NCBI GenBank assembly: GCA_000824805.1
Contig: CCNA01000013.1
Coordinates: forward strand, 1-45,333
DNA length: 45,333 nucleotides
Direction: 5' to 3'
Source: Mesorhizobium sp. SOD10
GTDB taxonomy: Bacteria; Pseudomonadota; Alphaproteobacteria; Rhizobiales; Rhizobiaceae
Positions 27,278-35,481 of this stretch are shown one piece after another (position 1 is the stretch's first letter; the number at the start of each line of letters is the position of its first letter). A program made the translations under genes and the position numbers. The notes beneath the pieces were generated by a model. The model was not told the origin of the DNA and did not search any database. It saw only the letters and a program-made list of their open reading frames with translations.

Positions 27278-27982
27278 ATGAAGCCATTGGTCCTGATCTG
27301 TTCGCAAGATGCGGAGTTGTATCTGTTCCTGAGCCACATTCTGGGGGTGGACGGCTTCACGAGTGAGCCGGCCGGCGGCGTGAAGGAAGCAATTGCAGCG
27401 GCCGATGAACGAGAGCTCCAGGCCGTGGTGCTGGATTGCGGGCCAGCAAGCGTAACGGGCTCCACAATCTGCGCAACATTCAAGAGCGAGCCCCGGACGG
27501 GTGGCCTTCCCGTTATTGCCCTGATTGCCCCCGGCGCCGAGAACCAGCACCTCGATCTCTTGAAGGCAGGCATCGACGAGAGCTTTGTGCGGCCGATCGC
27601 GCCGGCCACGCTGCTTGACTGTCTGCGCACGAAGCTGGCGCTGCCGAAGCCGGGTTCAAACGGGGCCGAAAACGGCAGCTGGCTCTGCTGCGGCGGCCTT
27701 GAGATGAAGCTCGATGCCTACCGAGTTCGCGGTAATGGCCATGACATCCATCTCGGACCGCTCGAGTTCAACCTGCTGCGGCATTTGCTTGAGGCTCCTG
27801 GCAAGGTCTTTAGCCGAGACGAGCTGATCGACGCGGCTTGGCCCGAGAATATCCATATCGGTGCGCGCACCGTCGACGTTCATATCAGCCGGATCAGAAA
27901 GGCGCTGAAGGCGGCCTCGCCCGGCAGCGTCATTCGTACCGTCAGATCGGCAGGTTACTCACTCGAGAAGCCGGATGGCTGA
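27278..27982 (+). CDS. OmpR/PhoB-type response regulator with a degenerate receiver
   Basis: The 234-residue product has an N-terminal receiver-like domain and a C-terminal winged helix (LGPLEFNLLRHLLEAPGKVF, SRDELIDAAWPENIHIGART, VDVHISRIRKAL and VIRTVRSAGYSL) typical of OmpR-type DNA-binding proteins. The receiver keeps an Asp in AVVLDCGP, but the conserved Lys is Arg (SFVRPI) and the acidic pair is reduced to QD in CSQDAE, so phosphorylation control may be lost or altered. ATG 27278, with GGGG eight bases upstream, starts at the receiver; the open frame begins at 27197. No histidine kinase is near. The gene follows the NifX-associated gene in the same direction, so it may be co-transcribed with nif genes. 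Confidence 0.8.
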   Translation: MKPLVLICSQDAELYLFLSHILGVDGFTSEPAGGVKEAIAAADERELQAVVLDCGPASVTGSTICATFKSEPRTGGLPVIALIAPGAENQHLDLLKAGIDESFVRPIAPATLLDCLRTKLALPKPGSNGAENGSWLCCGGLEMKLDAYRVRGNGHDIHLGPLEFNLLRHLLEAPGKVFSRDELIDAAWPENIHIGARTVDVHISRIRKALKAASPGSVIRTVRSAGYSLEKPDG

Positions 27983-28004
27983 ATGGCAAGCGGTTTTGCC
28001 ATTC
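27981..28004. terminator. Perfect 9-bp hairpin at the stop codon of the response regulator
   Basis: GAATGGCAA and TTGCCATTC flank a 6-base loop and start inside the TGA stop (27980-27982). A 12-bp palindrome, CCCTCGCGAGGG, follows at 28010-28021. There is no T-run; it may be an attenuator, a processing site or an operator for the next gene. Confidence 0.4.
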
Positions 28005-28080
28005 CCATCCCCTCGCGAGGGCAAATCTTGCGGCTTCGAAACGCCTGCAGGCACAACATGCTCAAAAAGTACCGGATCAC

Positions 28081-28947
28081 ATGGCCTTCAAAAGCGTACT
28101 CAGTGTCACCGGAGCTGAACACTCCGATGAGGACGTCAGAATAGCTGCCGGCTTGTGTGCCGAGGTCGGCGCGAATCTTTCGGTACTTATTATGGGGTCT
28201 CCGCCGCTTTGCGGTTCCATGCCTGAGTGGCCAAAACGACATGCAGCGGCCATCGCCAGACTGGAAAGGCGGTATAGGCAAATCGAGAAATTTTCACACG
28301 ACATGGCCATTCTGGAAAAGACGTCCAAGGATATTCAAGAACTGCTGGGAGCTATGTGGAATTGCTATGACATCGATACCGCATACTGCGATCAGGCCAG
28401 CGTCGGCGACGCGGTGCGACAGCGGGCGCTCTGCAGTGACCTGACCATCGTCGGCCCCGCACTTCTCAACGACATCGATCTCGGACCTCTTGTTATCAAC
28501 GGCAGCTTGTTCGATACCGGAAAGCCGGTGCTCGTCGTACCGAAGGGTGCCGAGGCGACGCTGTCGCCACGGCGCGTGCTGGTCGGCTGGGATTCTCGCG
28601 TGGAGGCCGTCCGTGCGGTTCGGGAAGCGCTGGATTTGCTATCCGGAGCCGAGGAAGTTCGGCTCACATTGGTCGATCCGGAGGTGACCTGCACCGGAAA
28701 CGGCACCGAGCCGGGAGCCGACATCGCCGCCTATCTCACCCGGCATGGTGCTCGGGTGTCGGTCGATCGGCTGCCGAGCGCCGGCAAGCCGGCGGCAACG
28801 GTGCTTGCGCAGCACGCAATCGACACGTCTGCCAACATGATTGTCATGGGCGCTTATGGAAGCCGGCGGCTGCGCGAGCGGCTCTTTGGTGGCGTAAGGA
28901 GATGGATAGAAGCAAAGCCGCCATTGCCGCTGTTTTTGGCGCGGTGA
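28081..28947 (+). CDS. Universal stress protein family, tandem Usp domains
   Basis: The 288-residue product has a weakly conserved N-terminal Usp half (MAFKSVLSVTGAEHSDEDVR) and a clearer C-terminal half with RRVLVGWDSRVEAVRAVREA and NMIVMGAYGSRRLRERLFGG, the last being the nucleotide-binding G-x(2)-G-x(9)-G type loop of UspA proteins. Tandem Usp proteins act in stress survival and low-oxygen adaptation. ATG 28081 begins the domain; its ribosome site is weak. It lies 98 bp after the response regulator, inside the segment that interrupts the nif cluster. Confidence 0.82.
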   Translation: MAFKSVLSVTGAEHSDEDVRIAAGLCAEVGANLSVLIMGSPPLCGSMPEWPKRHAAAIARLERRYRQIEKFSHDMAILEKTSKDIQELLGAMWNCYDIDTAYCDQASVGDAVRQRALCSDLTIVGPALLNDIDLGPLVINGSLFDTGKPVLVVPKGAEATLSPRRVLVGWDSRVEAVRAVREALDLLSGAEEVRLTLVDPEVTCTGNGTEPGADIAAYLTRHGARVSVDRLPSAGKPAATVLAQHAIDTSANMIVMGAYGSRRLRERLFGGVRRWIEAKPPLPLFLAR

Positions 28948-30026
28948 CGGTTCCGAAGGGGGCACCTATGCTGTTCGAAGCTCTGCTTCGCTGGTCGCCT
29001 ATCCTGGTGCCAAGTCGGCCAAGGTCGCGGTAAACGCGCAGGTTTTCGCGGAGAGCCTCAAGATAATTTACAGGCGCCTCGGCCCGAGACCATCCCGCAC
29101 GTCTCCAGTGTTGCCCTTACGATGGCTTCGGCTCGTTCGAGAAGATCCGTGAGCGGAACTTAACGGCCGCGCCGACGTAAATGGGCTTCTCAATGCAGTC
29201 AAAACTCAAGGGTTTGCAGGTCGGCGTCAGGTCGAAAACGAGAATCCTTTCGACGCGGCACGCCGCTCGGACCCGCATCGCCACTCGCATGGGCGAAATC
29301 TTGGATCGCCCTCACTATTGGGTTGGGGCTGAACAACGCAATCATAGTCCGCGCGGCCAACACCCTCGAGTTCAGTGGACAGTCGGGCCCTTGCCGGATT
29401 AGGCGGCAAGCGATGGCATCAATCATAATGTCATAGGCTGAGATGGTAGAGCGGCGAGGACCGCCGCATCTTCAGTGTATTCAGTCGGTCCCGCTCGACC
29501 CGCGCGGCGGCCGAATGGTCGTGGGCTGATCAAATCCGACAACGCTCGTTTTGCACCCCGGACGCGGGCGCTGCAGCGCCCGGGCGCCGGAAACACACAA
29601 GGTAACACAAGGCAGGAATGCCGCAGAGTTCACCAAGCACCAGCACACCTGGCCAGTCTGCAACCATCGTCATAGTCAATCAAAAAAATGGCGGCATTGG
29701 CGATGGCGGTAGTGGCGGGCCGCAGCTGGACCAGCGTCGTCGTGGAGGACGCCCATGTCACCAGCCGGGAAATTCAATCGAAAGGCGGAAGGGGGCGCCG
29801 CGGCACGCGCATGGAGCGGCTCCTTGCAATCGTAAATGCCGAGTTTCTGCTACCGCCTGAGGGACGTAACGGCGCAAAGCTCAACCTAATGGGCGCGAAG
29901 CGGGCGATGGTGACAGGCCTGGCCATAGCCGACGCAGTCATGATGTCCATCTGCTCATCCCTTGGCCGGCATCCATGTTGAGTGGTCCGTGGCCAAGCTC
30001 TTCTGACGGCGCGCAAAGTGAACGCA
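28948..30026. other. Gene-poor stretch inside the nif-interrupting segment
   Basis: No gene is supported over this 1.1-kb stretch. Short overlapping frames occur on both strands without ribosome sites or motifs. A run near 29665 reading ATIVIVNQKNGGIG recalls the start of a ParA-type ATPase, but the Walker motif is not completed and the frame does not continue as such. The right end leads into the NifA-type sites of the thioredoxin-like gene. Confidence 0.3.
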
Positions 30027-30071
30027 TGTCCGAAACCTGACAACGGCGGCAAATATGTCGGGTTCAATACA
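30027..30071. promoter_or_regulatory. Tandem NifA upstream activator sites
   Basis: Two exact TGT-N10-ACA sites occur: TGTCCGAAACCTGACA (30027-30042) and TGTCGGGTTCAATACA (30056-30071), 29 bp apart centre to centre. They lie 65-109 bp upstream of the -24 element at 30136. Confidence 0.8.
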
Positions 30072-30135
30072 ACCGGCCGTCTTCGTCGCATGGTTGGTTC
30101 AAGTGAAATCACCCATTGCTGCACGCTGAGCACAC

Positions 30136-30151
30136 TGGCACAGCCTTTGCC
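30136..30151 (+). promoter_or_regulatory. Sigma-54 promoter of the thioredoxin-like gene
   Basis: TGGCACAGCCTTTGCC has GG-N10-GC with both halves nearly consensus (TGGCACG-N4-TTGCW). With the two NifA-type sites upstream it is one of the best NifA-RpoN promoters in the window. Confidence 0.8.
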
Positions 30152-30315
30152 AATGGAAATGCGGCAACACTGGATGCGGCAAGACTGAGAAAACGCTCAA
30201 GGCGCGCAGATGCGCGAGATGAATGATGCTCGCTTTCCTTGAACCCGTGTGCCGTAGAGAAAACAAACTCACGCCCAAAGTCGCGCAACCTTTGGCAATA
30301 GCCTTGGAGAGCAAC

Positions 30316-31542
30316 ATGGCATTGCAGATGGAACCACAGGCTCCCCCGATCAAGGTCGAGACCTGGCCGGGTGGCGAGCCGCTTGCGCGTTTCCAGCCCG
30401 GCAAAGTGTATGTCGTCGAGTTTTGGCCGACTTGGTGCGGACCATGTACGGCGGCGGCGCTCCAACTGGGGCAGGTGCAGGAGAAATTCAAGGACGCCGG
30501 AGTTGAGGTCATCGGAGTCGCGGCTGATGAAAACGCTTCCTCGCCCGTTGAGGCTCGAGCCAAGCTGGGCGCGTGGTTGGCCGAAAGGTGCCCGGGTCCA
30601 AACTATCGCATCGCATTCCACCCTACAGGCGAAATTAACAAGCTTTGGAGGGAGCACAGCTCTTCGATCGGAATTCCGACCTCGTTCGTGATCGACCGGG
30701 ACGGTCACATCGCCTTTATCGGCCATCCGAGGCATCTCGACGAGGTTTTGCCGAAGGTACTGAACGGCAGCTGGCACGCCAGTGATGAAGCGAAGACCGC
30801 CGACACTGCGCGGATCGCCAGAAGCGGTGCACTAGCATGCGAACAGGCCTTGAAGGAGCCAATCATTGACAGATTCTGGGCGGCGATAAAGGCAGAGGAT
30901 TGGACGATGGCGCTCTCGGCGATCGAAGAGGGCATCGCCTTGGTGCCGGACGATATCAATTTTCGCCTGGCTCATGTGCATCTGTTAATTCACACGATGC
31001 ACGACATGCAGAAAGGCATGCCCGTCATGCGCCAATTGGTTCGCGACGCAATCGACAGAAACTCCGAGAACTGGATGCTTGCAGCGCTAGGCCAGCTCTT
31101 CGGTCCGGCGCACGACCATTCGCACCTTCCATCTGCTGAGCGCTTCGCGATGGGCAAAAAGCTGTCCGAACACATCCTGGCACTCAATCCCCCGCAAGGC
31201 GACGGCCCTAAGTTCCGGTCCTATCCGGCGGTCGCTAGGTACTATTACGACAGCGGCAATAAGGATCGCGCGATCGAGTTACTCAGGTTGGCATTGCAGT
31301 CGCTGGACGGTCCGGAGCTTATTCCGGACGCCCTGAAACAGCACCTTCTAACGGATTTGCTGCAGGCCCTGGCCAGCTACAAGGCTGGGAAGGCCGTTGC
31401 AGCGCTCTCTTCGCAGCTTCGCAAAACATTTTCCCCCCGGCACCAAGGCGCGATCGGCCGGAGAAAATACATAAAAAGAGGCGTCAATTTGAATGTTTAC
31501 TGGCCAATTCGTCGATTTCCCTGGCGTGACCGCAGCAAGTAG
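30316..31542 (+). CDS. TlpA/thioredoxin-like protein with a helical repeat C-terminal domain
   Basis: The 408-residue product starts with a thioredoxin fold of the TlpA/AhpC-TSA class: VYVVEFWPTWCGPCTAAALQ with the redox pair Cys41-Cys44, then VEVIGVAADE, IGIPTSFVIDRDGHIAFIGH with the cis-Pro. Residues from about 190 on are helical and TPR-like, with paired repeats such as KDRAIELLRLALQSL. No signal peptide is seen, so it probably acts in the cytoplasm as a disulfide reductase or redox-linked chaperone. ATG 30316 has GGAGA five bases upstream; the open frame starts at 30223. The last 25-30 residues are basic and unlike the rest, possibly a run-on past a lost stop. A sigma-54 promoter with two NifA-type sites lies about 165 bp upstream. 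Confidence 0.85.
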   Translation: MALQMEPQAPPIKVETWPGGEPLARFQPGKVYVVEFWPTWCGPCTAAALQLGQVQEKFKDAGVEVIGVAADENASSPVEARAKLGAWLAERCPGPNYRIAFHPTGEINKLWREHSSSIGIPTSFVIDRDGHIAFIGHPRHLDEVLPKVLNGSWHASDEAKTADTARIARSGALACEQALKEPIIDRFWAAIKAEDWTMALSAIEEGIALVPDDINFRLAHVHLLIHTMHDMQKGMPVMRQLVRDAIDRNSENWMLAALGQLFGPAHDHSHLPSAERFAMGKKLSEHILALNPPQGDGPKFRSYPAVARYYYDSGNKDRAIELLRLALQSLDGPELIPDALKQHLLTDLLQALASYKAGKAVAALSSQLRKTFSPRHQGAIGRRKYIKRGVNLNVYWPIRRFPWRDRSK

Positions 31543-31813
31543 GCGCCATGCAGCACCGGGTGGATCGTTTGCGGCAGGTTCAAAGCGCGAATTTTGCGAT
31601 GACCTGCACCCGCGTCGCGGCGCAAGTGATGTTGGACGCGAATTTTCGCCGTGGTGGATGGCCTCGCGGTCGAAGACGCGTCCAAGACCGGTCACCCGGA
31701 CATCAATTGCTTGGAGTTGCCCGCTCCGAGCCGGGCATCGGCCACGCGTATGTGCCCGAACTAGGCGTTGCCGAAAAAGGAAATTCGAGGAAGAGGGCTG
31801 AAATGGGGAGGAT
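31543..31813. other. Spacer before the second NifX-associated gene copy
   Basis: No gene is supported. Just before 31814 the text LGVAEKGNSRKRAEMG resembles the very end of NifX (QAGIAEKKPCFEDEDF), so the duplication may have included the tail of nifX. Confidence 0.3.
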
Positions 31814-32290
31814 ATGAAATTGCCCGAAGCCGCGATCTGCCCTGCTAGCAACGAGGACGAGGCGGCCCTTGCCACCCCGTTCGTCAAATGCCTCGTGCGG
31901 CTGATCCGTGCTGAGGAGTCCTACTGCTTATGGGAAGGCAAATCGGATGCAGCGCTGCTGGCCGGCTTCATCGTCACCAGAAAAACCCGCCGCGCGATCC
32001 CTGGCATGGGCTATCCCGATCCCCACGCGCTGTGGAGGCTCGACATGTTTTACAGCGCCGTCGGGCTTGCGATCGCGGAGCGTCTCCGCCTGGTGACATC
32101 GCCAATTGTGGAGGCCAAATCCGTGAGGCCTGTGGGCGCGGGCTTGTCGGTGCCGGGCGTTGGATCGTTCTGTCCGGACATCCACCGGTTCGGCTTCGAG
32201 ACATTCCGACAACTCGCGGAGGCCGGTACGAGACTGGTCGACGATGCGACCGCAGACACCGAAGTCAGTCCCGACGTCTCGCTGGTGTGA
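31814..32290 (+). CDS. Second, divergent copy of the NifX-associated protein (DUF269)
   Basis: The 158-residue product repeats the gene at 26690: EDEALALATPF-type start ([20 protein letters not shown]), [34 protein letters not shown] and [17 protein letters not shown]. The stretch corresponding to residues 98-118 of the first copy ([19 protein letters not shown]) is replaced by an unrelated VRPVGAGLSVPGVGSFCP, as if two compensating indels had shifted the frame locally. About 90 percent of the bases agree in the best-kept parts, including 51 identical bases. It leads directly into CCE_0567 and fdxB and so occupies the ancestral position of the gene. It may be non-functional. Confidence 0.8.
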   Translation: MKLPEAAICPASNEDEAALATPFVKCLVRLIRAEESYCLWEGKSDAALLAGFIVTRKTRRAIPGMGYPDPHALWRLDMFYSAVGLAIAERLRLVTSPIVEAKSVRPVGAGLSVPGVGSFCPDIHRFGFETFRQLAEAGTRLVDDATADTEVSPDVSLV

Positions 32291-32315
32291 CGGAAGCCGT
32301 TTTCGAGGAGGATTA

Positions 32316-32519
32316 ATGTCAAACCTTGAAGAGCTGCAGAAGAAGGTCCGCAAGCTGCAGTCACGTGCGGGAACCGCAAAGATGGAGTTGCACGACCTTG
32401 CCGAAGACCTCCCGGTCAACTGGACCGAGATTAAGGTGATTGCCGAGAGAACGTTCGCCGTTTTTGCCGAGTTGGACGCCGCCAAGAGAGATCTGGCTGC
32501 ATCGGAGAATGCGCGATGA
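32316..32519 (+). CDS. CCE_0567-family nif-associated protein (DUF683)
   Basis: The 67-residue product is wholly helical in appearance: LEELQKKVRKLQSRAGTAKM, ELHDLAEDLPVNWTEIKVIA, ERTFAVFAELDAAKRDLAA. This matches the small CCE_0567 family found between the NifX-associated gene and the ferredoxin gene in nif clusters; the family forms a helical hairpin and its role is not established. It has a GAGGA site and its stop overlaps the fdxB start (ATGA). Confidence 0.9.
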   Translation: MSNLEELQKKVRKLQSRAGTAKMELHDLAEDLPVNWTEIKVIAERTFAVFAELDAAKRDLAASENAR

Positions 32520-32833
32520 CGAGCGCCTTCGTCACCCGCGACGGCTCCAAATGGATGCCGCAATATCTCACCGCTATCGATGGCACGACCTGCATCGGTT
32601 GCGGACGCTGCTTTAAGGTTTGCTCGCGCGAGGTCATGCACCTTTACGGAGTCGATGAGGCAGGCGAAATCCTCGGCCCCTGCAACGACGAAGACGACGA
32701 CTTCGATGGCGAGCTCAATCGCATGATCATGGTCGTCGATCATGCCGGCCGCTGTGTCGGCTGCGGAGCGTGCTCCCGCGTCTGCCCGAAGAACTGCCAG
32801 ACACACCTTGCCGCCGACAAGGTCGCTGCATGA
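32516..32833 (+). CDS. fdxB: Nif-specific ferredoxin III (2[4Fe-4S])
   Basis: The 105-residue product has two cluster motifs, CIGCGRCFKVC (residues 22-32) and CVGCGACSRVCPKNC near the C-terminus, separated by an acidic insert with GPCNDEDDDFDGE, which is typical of FdxB. It carries electrons for nitrogenase or for cofactor assembly. It is translationally coupled to both neighbours by ATGA overlaps. Confidence 0.95.
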   Translation: MTSAFVTRDGSKWMPQYLTAIDGTTCIGCGRCFKVCSREVMHLYGVDEAGEILGPCNDEDDDFDGELNRMIMVVDHAGRCVGCGACSRVCPKNCQTHLAADKVAA

Positions 32834-33183
32834 TGTGGCGAGAAACCAGGAGAACGGCGTTGTCCTTCAAAATCTTTTATCGCACTTTTTGGGTGGTCCT
32901 GTGCGGCAACGCTTTGGCTGTCTATTTTGCTTCTCATTCCATCCGCACAGTAGTCGTCACGACGCTGGCTTGTTCGCTGCTCCTCCAAATCGTCTATTTC
33001 GCAAGCGTGCTCTTTCTGATCTGGCGGTCTGGCGGCCATAGCAGATTTGGCCAAAGGGCTGAACATGTTGGATCTGCGACGCAGTTGGAATATCAGCTGC
33101 CAGACGACGATGAGGTGGTGACGAATAAATCTTCTGATGTGCCTCCGGTCTTTCCGATAGGCGGCATATCGCTGCTCCACTAA
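32830..33183 (+). CDS. SyrA/ExoX-like exopolysaccharide production repressor
   Basis: The 117-residue product has two membrane segments, FWVVLCGNALAVYFASH and TLACSLLLQIVYFASVLFLI, followed by a soluble polar tail. The second segment with VYFASVLFLIWR is characteristic of the SyrA/ExoX family of small inner-membrane proteins that lower exopolysaccharide synthesis. ATG 32830 overlaps the fdxB stop (ATGA); TTG 32860 with AGGAGA upstream, starting LSFKIFYRTF, fits the family start better. The tail of about 50 residues is longer than usual. Its position makes it the last gene of the nif operon, so it may be expressed in bacteroids. Confidence 0.65.
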   Translation: MMWRETRRTALSFKIFYRTFWVVLCGNALAVYFASHSIRTVVVTTLACSLLLQIVYFASVLFLIWRSGGHSRFGQRAEHVGSATQLEYQLPDDDEVVTNKSSDVPPVFPIGGISLLH

Positions 33184-33505
33184 GGCGATGACGAGATCGA
33201 AGTCAGATTCACCCCACTTCCGATCAATCCTGAACATCGGTTGGATCTTTCAAGGAATACTATGCTGGGTGCGGTGGACGGCGACGGCATTCCGTCGTTC
33301 CAATCCCGGCGATGCAGTTTTTCAGTGCGACAGGCATTGCTAGGGACGCCGGCCTGGCCGTTGCGTGTCGAGACGGCGAATGAAGCGATGAATGTACCAA
33401 GCTCTTCTAAGACGTCGGAAAGAGCAGCTGACCTCAGATCAAACATGCCGCTTAAGCTGATGTGCATAGCTAGTCTCGGCTCATTCACGCATCGCGGGAG
33501 AGAAC
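33184..33505. promoter_or_regulatory. Intergenic region before acdS
   Basis: No gene is supported. A weak sigma-54-like element, CGGCCTGGCCGTTGCG (33350-33365), has GG-N10-GC spacing, but no TGT-N10-ACA site is found. The ribosome site GGGAGAGAAC precedes acdS. Confidence 0.3.
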
Positions 33506-34519
33506 ATGCTCGAAAAGTTCGAACGCTATCCGCTTACCTTTGGACCGACGCACATCGAGAAGCTCGACCGGCTCAGCAAGCATCTGGGCGGAAATGTCGA
33601 AATCTACGCCAAACGCGAGGACTGCAACTCCGGACTCGCGTTTGGCGGAAACAAGCTGCGCAAGCTCGAATACATCATCCCCGACGCCATCGCCTCAGAT
33701 GCCGATACGCTTGTCTCCATCGGCGGCGTGCAGTCCAACCACACGCGAATGGTCGCCGCGGTCGCCGCCAGGATTGGCATGAAATGCCTCCTGGTTCAGG
33801 AGAGCTGGGTTCCACATGAGGATGCCGTCTACGATCGGGTCGGCAACATTCTCTTAAGCCGCATCATGGGCGCAGAAGTGCATCTGGTCGACGAGGGCTT
33901 TGATATCGGCATCCGCCGCAGTTGGGAAAAGGCGCTCTATGAGGTCAAGGCCCGGGGCGGCATACCCTATGCGATACCAGCTGGCGCGTCCGTTCACCCT
34001 TATGGTGGTCTCGGCTACGTGGGATTCGCAGAGGAGTTGCGCGCTCAGGAGAAACAGCTTGGGTTTGCATTTGACTTCATTGTCGTTTGCACGGTCACGG
34101 GCTCGACGCATGCCGGCATGCTCGTCGGATTTGCCAATGACGGTCGACATCGCAACGTCATCGGTATCGATGCCTCTGCCACTCCCTCGCAAACCAAGGC
34201 GCAAGTGCTGGATATTGCCCAACATACAGCGGAGCTCGTCGATCTCGAAATGGAACTGGTCGAGGATGATGTGGTGTTGCTCGAGGAGTACGCTTACCCA
34301 CGTTATGGCATACCGTCTCCGGAAACTAAGGATGCCATCCGTCTATGCGCGCGGCTCGAAGGTATGATCATCGATCCCGTTTACGAAGGCAAATCGATGC
34401 AAGGAATGATCGACCTGGTCCAGAAAGGCTTTTTTGCCAAGGGATCGAGGGTTCTTTTCACGCATCTCGGCGGTGCGCCGGCGATCAATGGCTACGGTTA
34501 CACCTTTCGAAACGGCTGA
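33506..34519 (+). CDS. acdS: 1-aminocyclopropane-1-carboxylate deaminase
   Basis: The 337-residue product is AcdS along its whole length: the PLP lysine in [11 protein letters not shown] (about residue 51), [44 protein letters not shown], and the active-site Tyr near [12 protein letters not shown] with a C-terminal [13 protein letters not shown]. The enzyme splits the ethylene precursor ACC into ammonia and 2-oxobutyrate, lowering plant ethylene during nodulation. In Mesorhizobium acdS lies in the symbiosis island and depends on NifA2; the promoter here is not obvious. The gene is intact. Confidence 0.97.
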   Translation: MLEKFERYPLTFGPTHIEKLDRLSKHLGGNVEIYAKREDCNSGLAFGGNKLRKLEYIIPDAIASDADTLVSIGGVQSNHTRMVAAVAARIGMKCLLVQESWVPHEDAVYDRVGNILLSRIMGAEVHLVDEGFDIGIRRSWEKALYEVKARGGIPYAIPAGASVHPYGGLGYVGFAEELRAQEKQLGFAFDFIVVCTVTGSTHAGMLVGFANDGRHRNVIGIDASATPSQTKAQVLDIAQHTAELVDLEMELVEDDVVLLEEYAYPRYGIPSPETKDAIRLCARLEGMIIDPVYEGKSMQGMIDLVQKGFFAKGSRVLFTHLGGAPAINGYGYTFRNG

Positions 34520-35268
34520 CCCGCACGGGCCGCGTCAGCAGCGAGTCGGCTGGGAGTCGCCGCGACGGCTGCCGAGTGCGGAGCTAGCGCATCTGGGGCG
34601 GTCGGCGCAGCCGCCTATTGATATCGCCACGAACCGCAAACACTTGGCGACGCTGGCGGGCAGCGCCCAAAATTCCAGGACCGCTTTGTGCCCGGCATCT
34701 GGGCGGTTACTCGATGCGGTCACTCGGCCGGAGCGGGCTGATTGCCGGGCCGCTCCGCCCGCAGCGGGTTTGGCGATCATGAAGGCTAGAAGAGCGCTGG
34801 CTAGGGCAGCCCTGAATGGGATGTGTTTCCGAGTTTTCCATCGCCCGAGTGCGGGTGGATGATCGCGCGGCTCAATGCCATGCGAGAAATCCAGCGCCAG
34901 CCTGTGCTGGAGAGTTCGCTGCGTGGGCGATCTCCGGAGAGAGCCTCCGCATGGAATTCGACATGCGGCCTTCTTCTCGATCGCGTTCGAAGAGAGTTTC
35001 CAGCCTGGCGTGACCGGCTGGGAGAAAGATCACATGCTCGATATGACCATGCTCGACCGGATCAGCGTTAGCGCGCTACCGCGAGAGATTGCGATCACCT
35101 CAAGCCTGACTGGCAGGCCGAACACTCTCACATGAGACATCGAAGTTGTGGATGGAAGAGTCCGCCACGCATGACCAGCGTCGTGACCACCTCGTGAGGA
35201 ATTGTCTCGTTCACCCTCTGCCAACGGGGCGGGGATAGCTCTCGCCTGCTTTCGGTCGATAGTCCGTT
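34520..35268. other. Gene-poor stretch between acdS and the OmpW control region
   Basis: Overlapping short frames without recognisable domains fill this stretch. Plus-strand pieces such as FFSIAFEESFQPGVTGWEKD (about 34975) and MIARLNAMREIQRQP (about 34860) look protein-like but lie in different frames, so a decayed gene is possible. No family is assigned. Confidence 0.3.
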
Positions 35269-35284
35269 TGTGCAAAACACGACA
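35269..35284. promoter_or_regulatory. NifA upstream activator site for the OmpW gene
   Basis: TGTGCAAAACACGACA is an exact TGT-N10-ACA match, 87 bp upstream of the -24 element at 35371. It overlaps the first of three direct repeats. Confidence 0.75.
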
Positions 35285-35334
35285 GTATCAGCCCGAAACG
35301 CGACAGTATCAGCTCCGACACACGACTGTGTCGG
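35280..35334. repeat. Three phased repeats ending in a 20-bp palindrome
   Basis: CGACAGTATCAGC occurs at 35280-35292 and 35301-35313 (exact, 21 bp apart), and a third, degenerate unit, CGACTGTGTCGG, starts at 35323, 22 bp further. The third unit is part of a perfect palindrome, CCGACACA-CGAC-TGTGTCGG (35315-35334). Spacing of two helical turns suggests cooperative binding of a regulator on one face of the DNA, between the NifA-type site and the sigma-54 promoter. Confidence 0.65.
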
Positions 35335-35370
35335 AAGCGAATCGTGCGGTTTCCCAATGGTTCTTCTCGT

Positions 35371-35386
35371 TGGCACGACAAATGCA
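35371..35386 (+). promoter_or_regulatory. Sigma-54 promoter of the OmpW gene
   Basis: TGGCACGACAAATGCA has a perfect -24 half (TGGCACG) and GG-N10-GC spacing; the -12 half is ATGCA instead of TTGCA. The start codon is 96 bp downstream. Confidence 0.8.
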
Positions 35387-35481
35387 GTGCTCTTCGCAGA
35401 GCGTCTGTACCCGCGAGTGACGAGAAGTCATCCCGCGCGCACAAACGACAGAGTCTACGGTATCGGACACCAGGAGAGAAC

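Noticed and set aside
29660..29720. ParA-like start (ATIVIVNQKNGGIG)
   Set aside because: The Walker motif is not completed and later text does not resemble ParA; chance similarity is likely.
33350..33365. Sigma-54-like element before acdS
   Set aside because: Spacing fits, but the -24 half is poor and no TGT-N10-ACA site is present; too weak to call a promoter.
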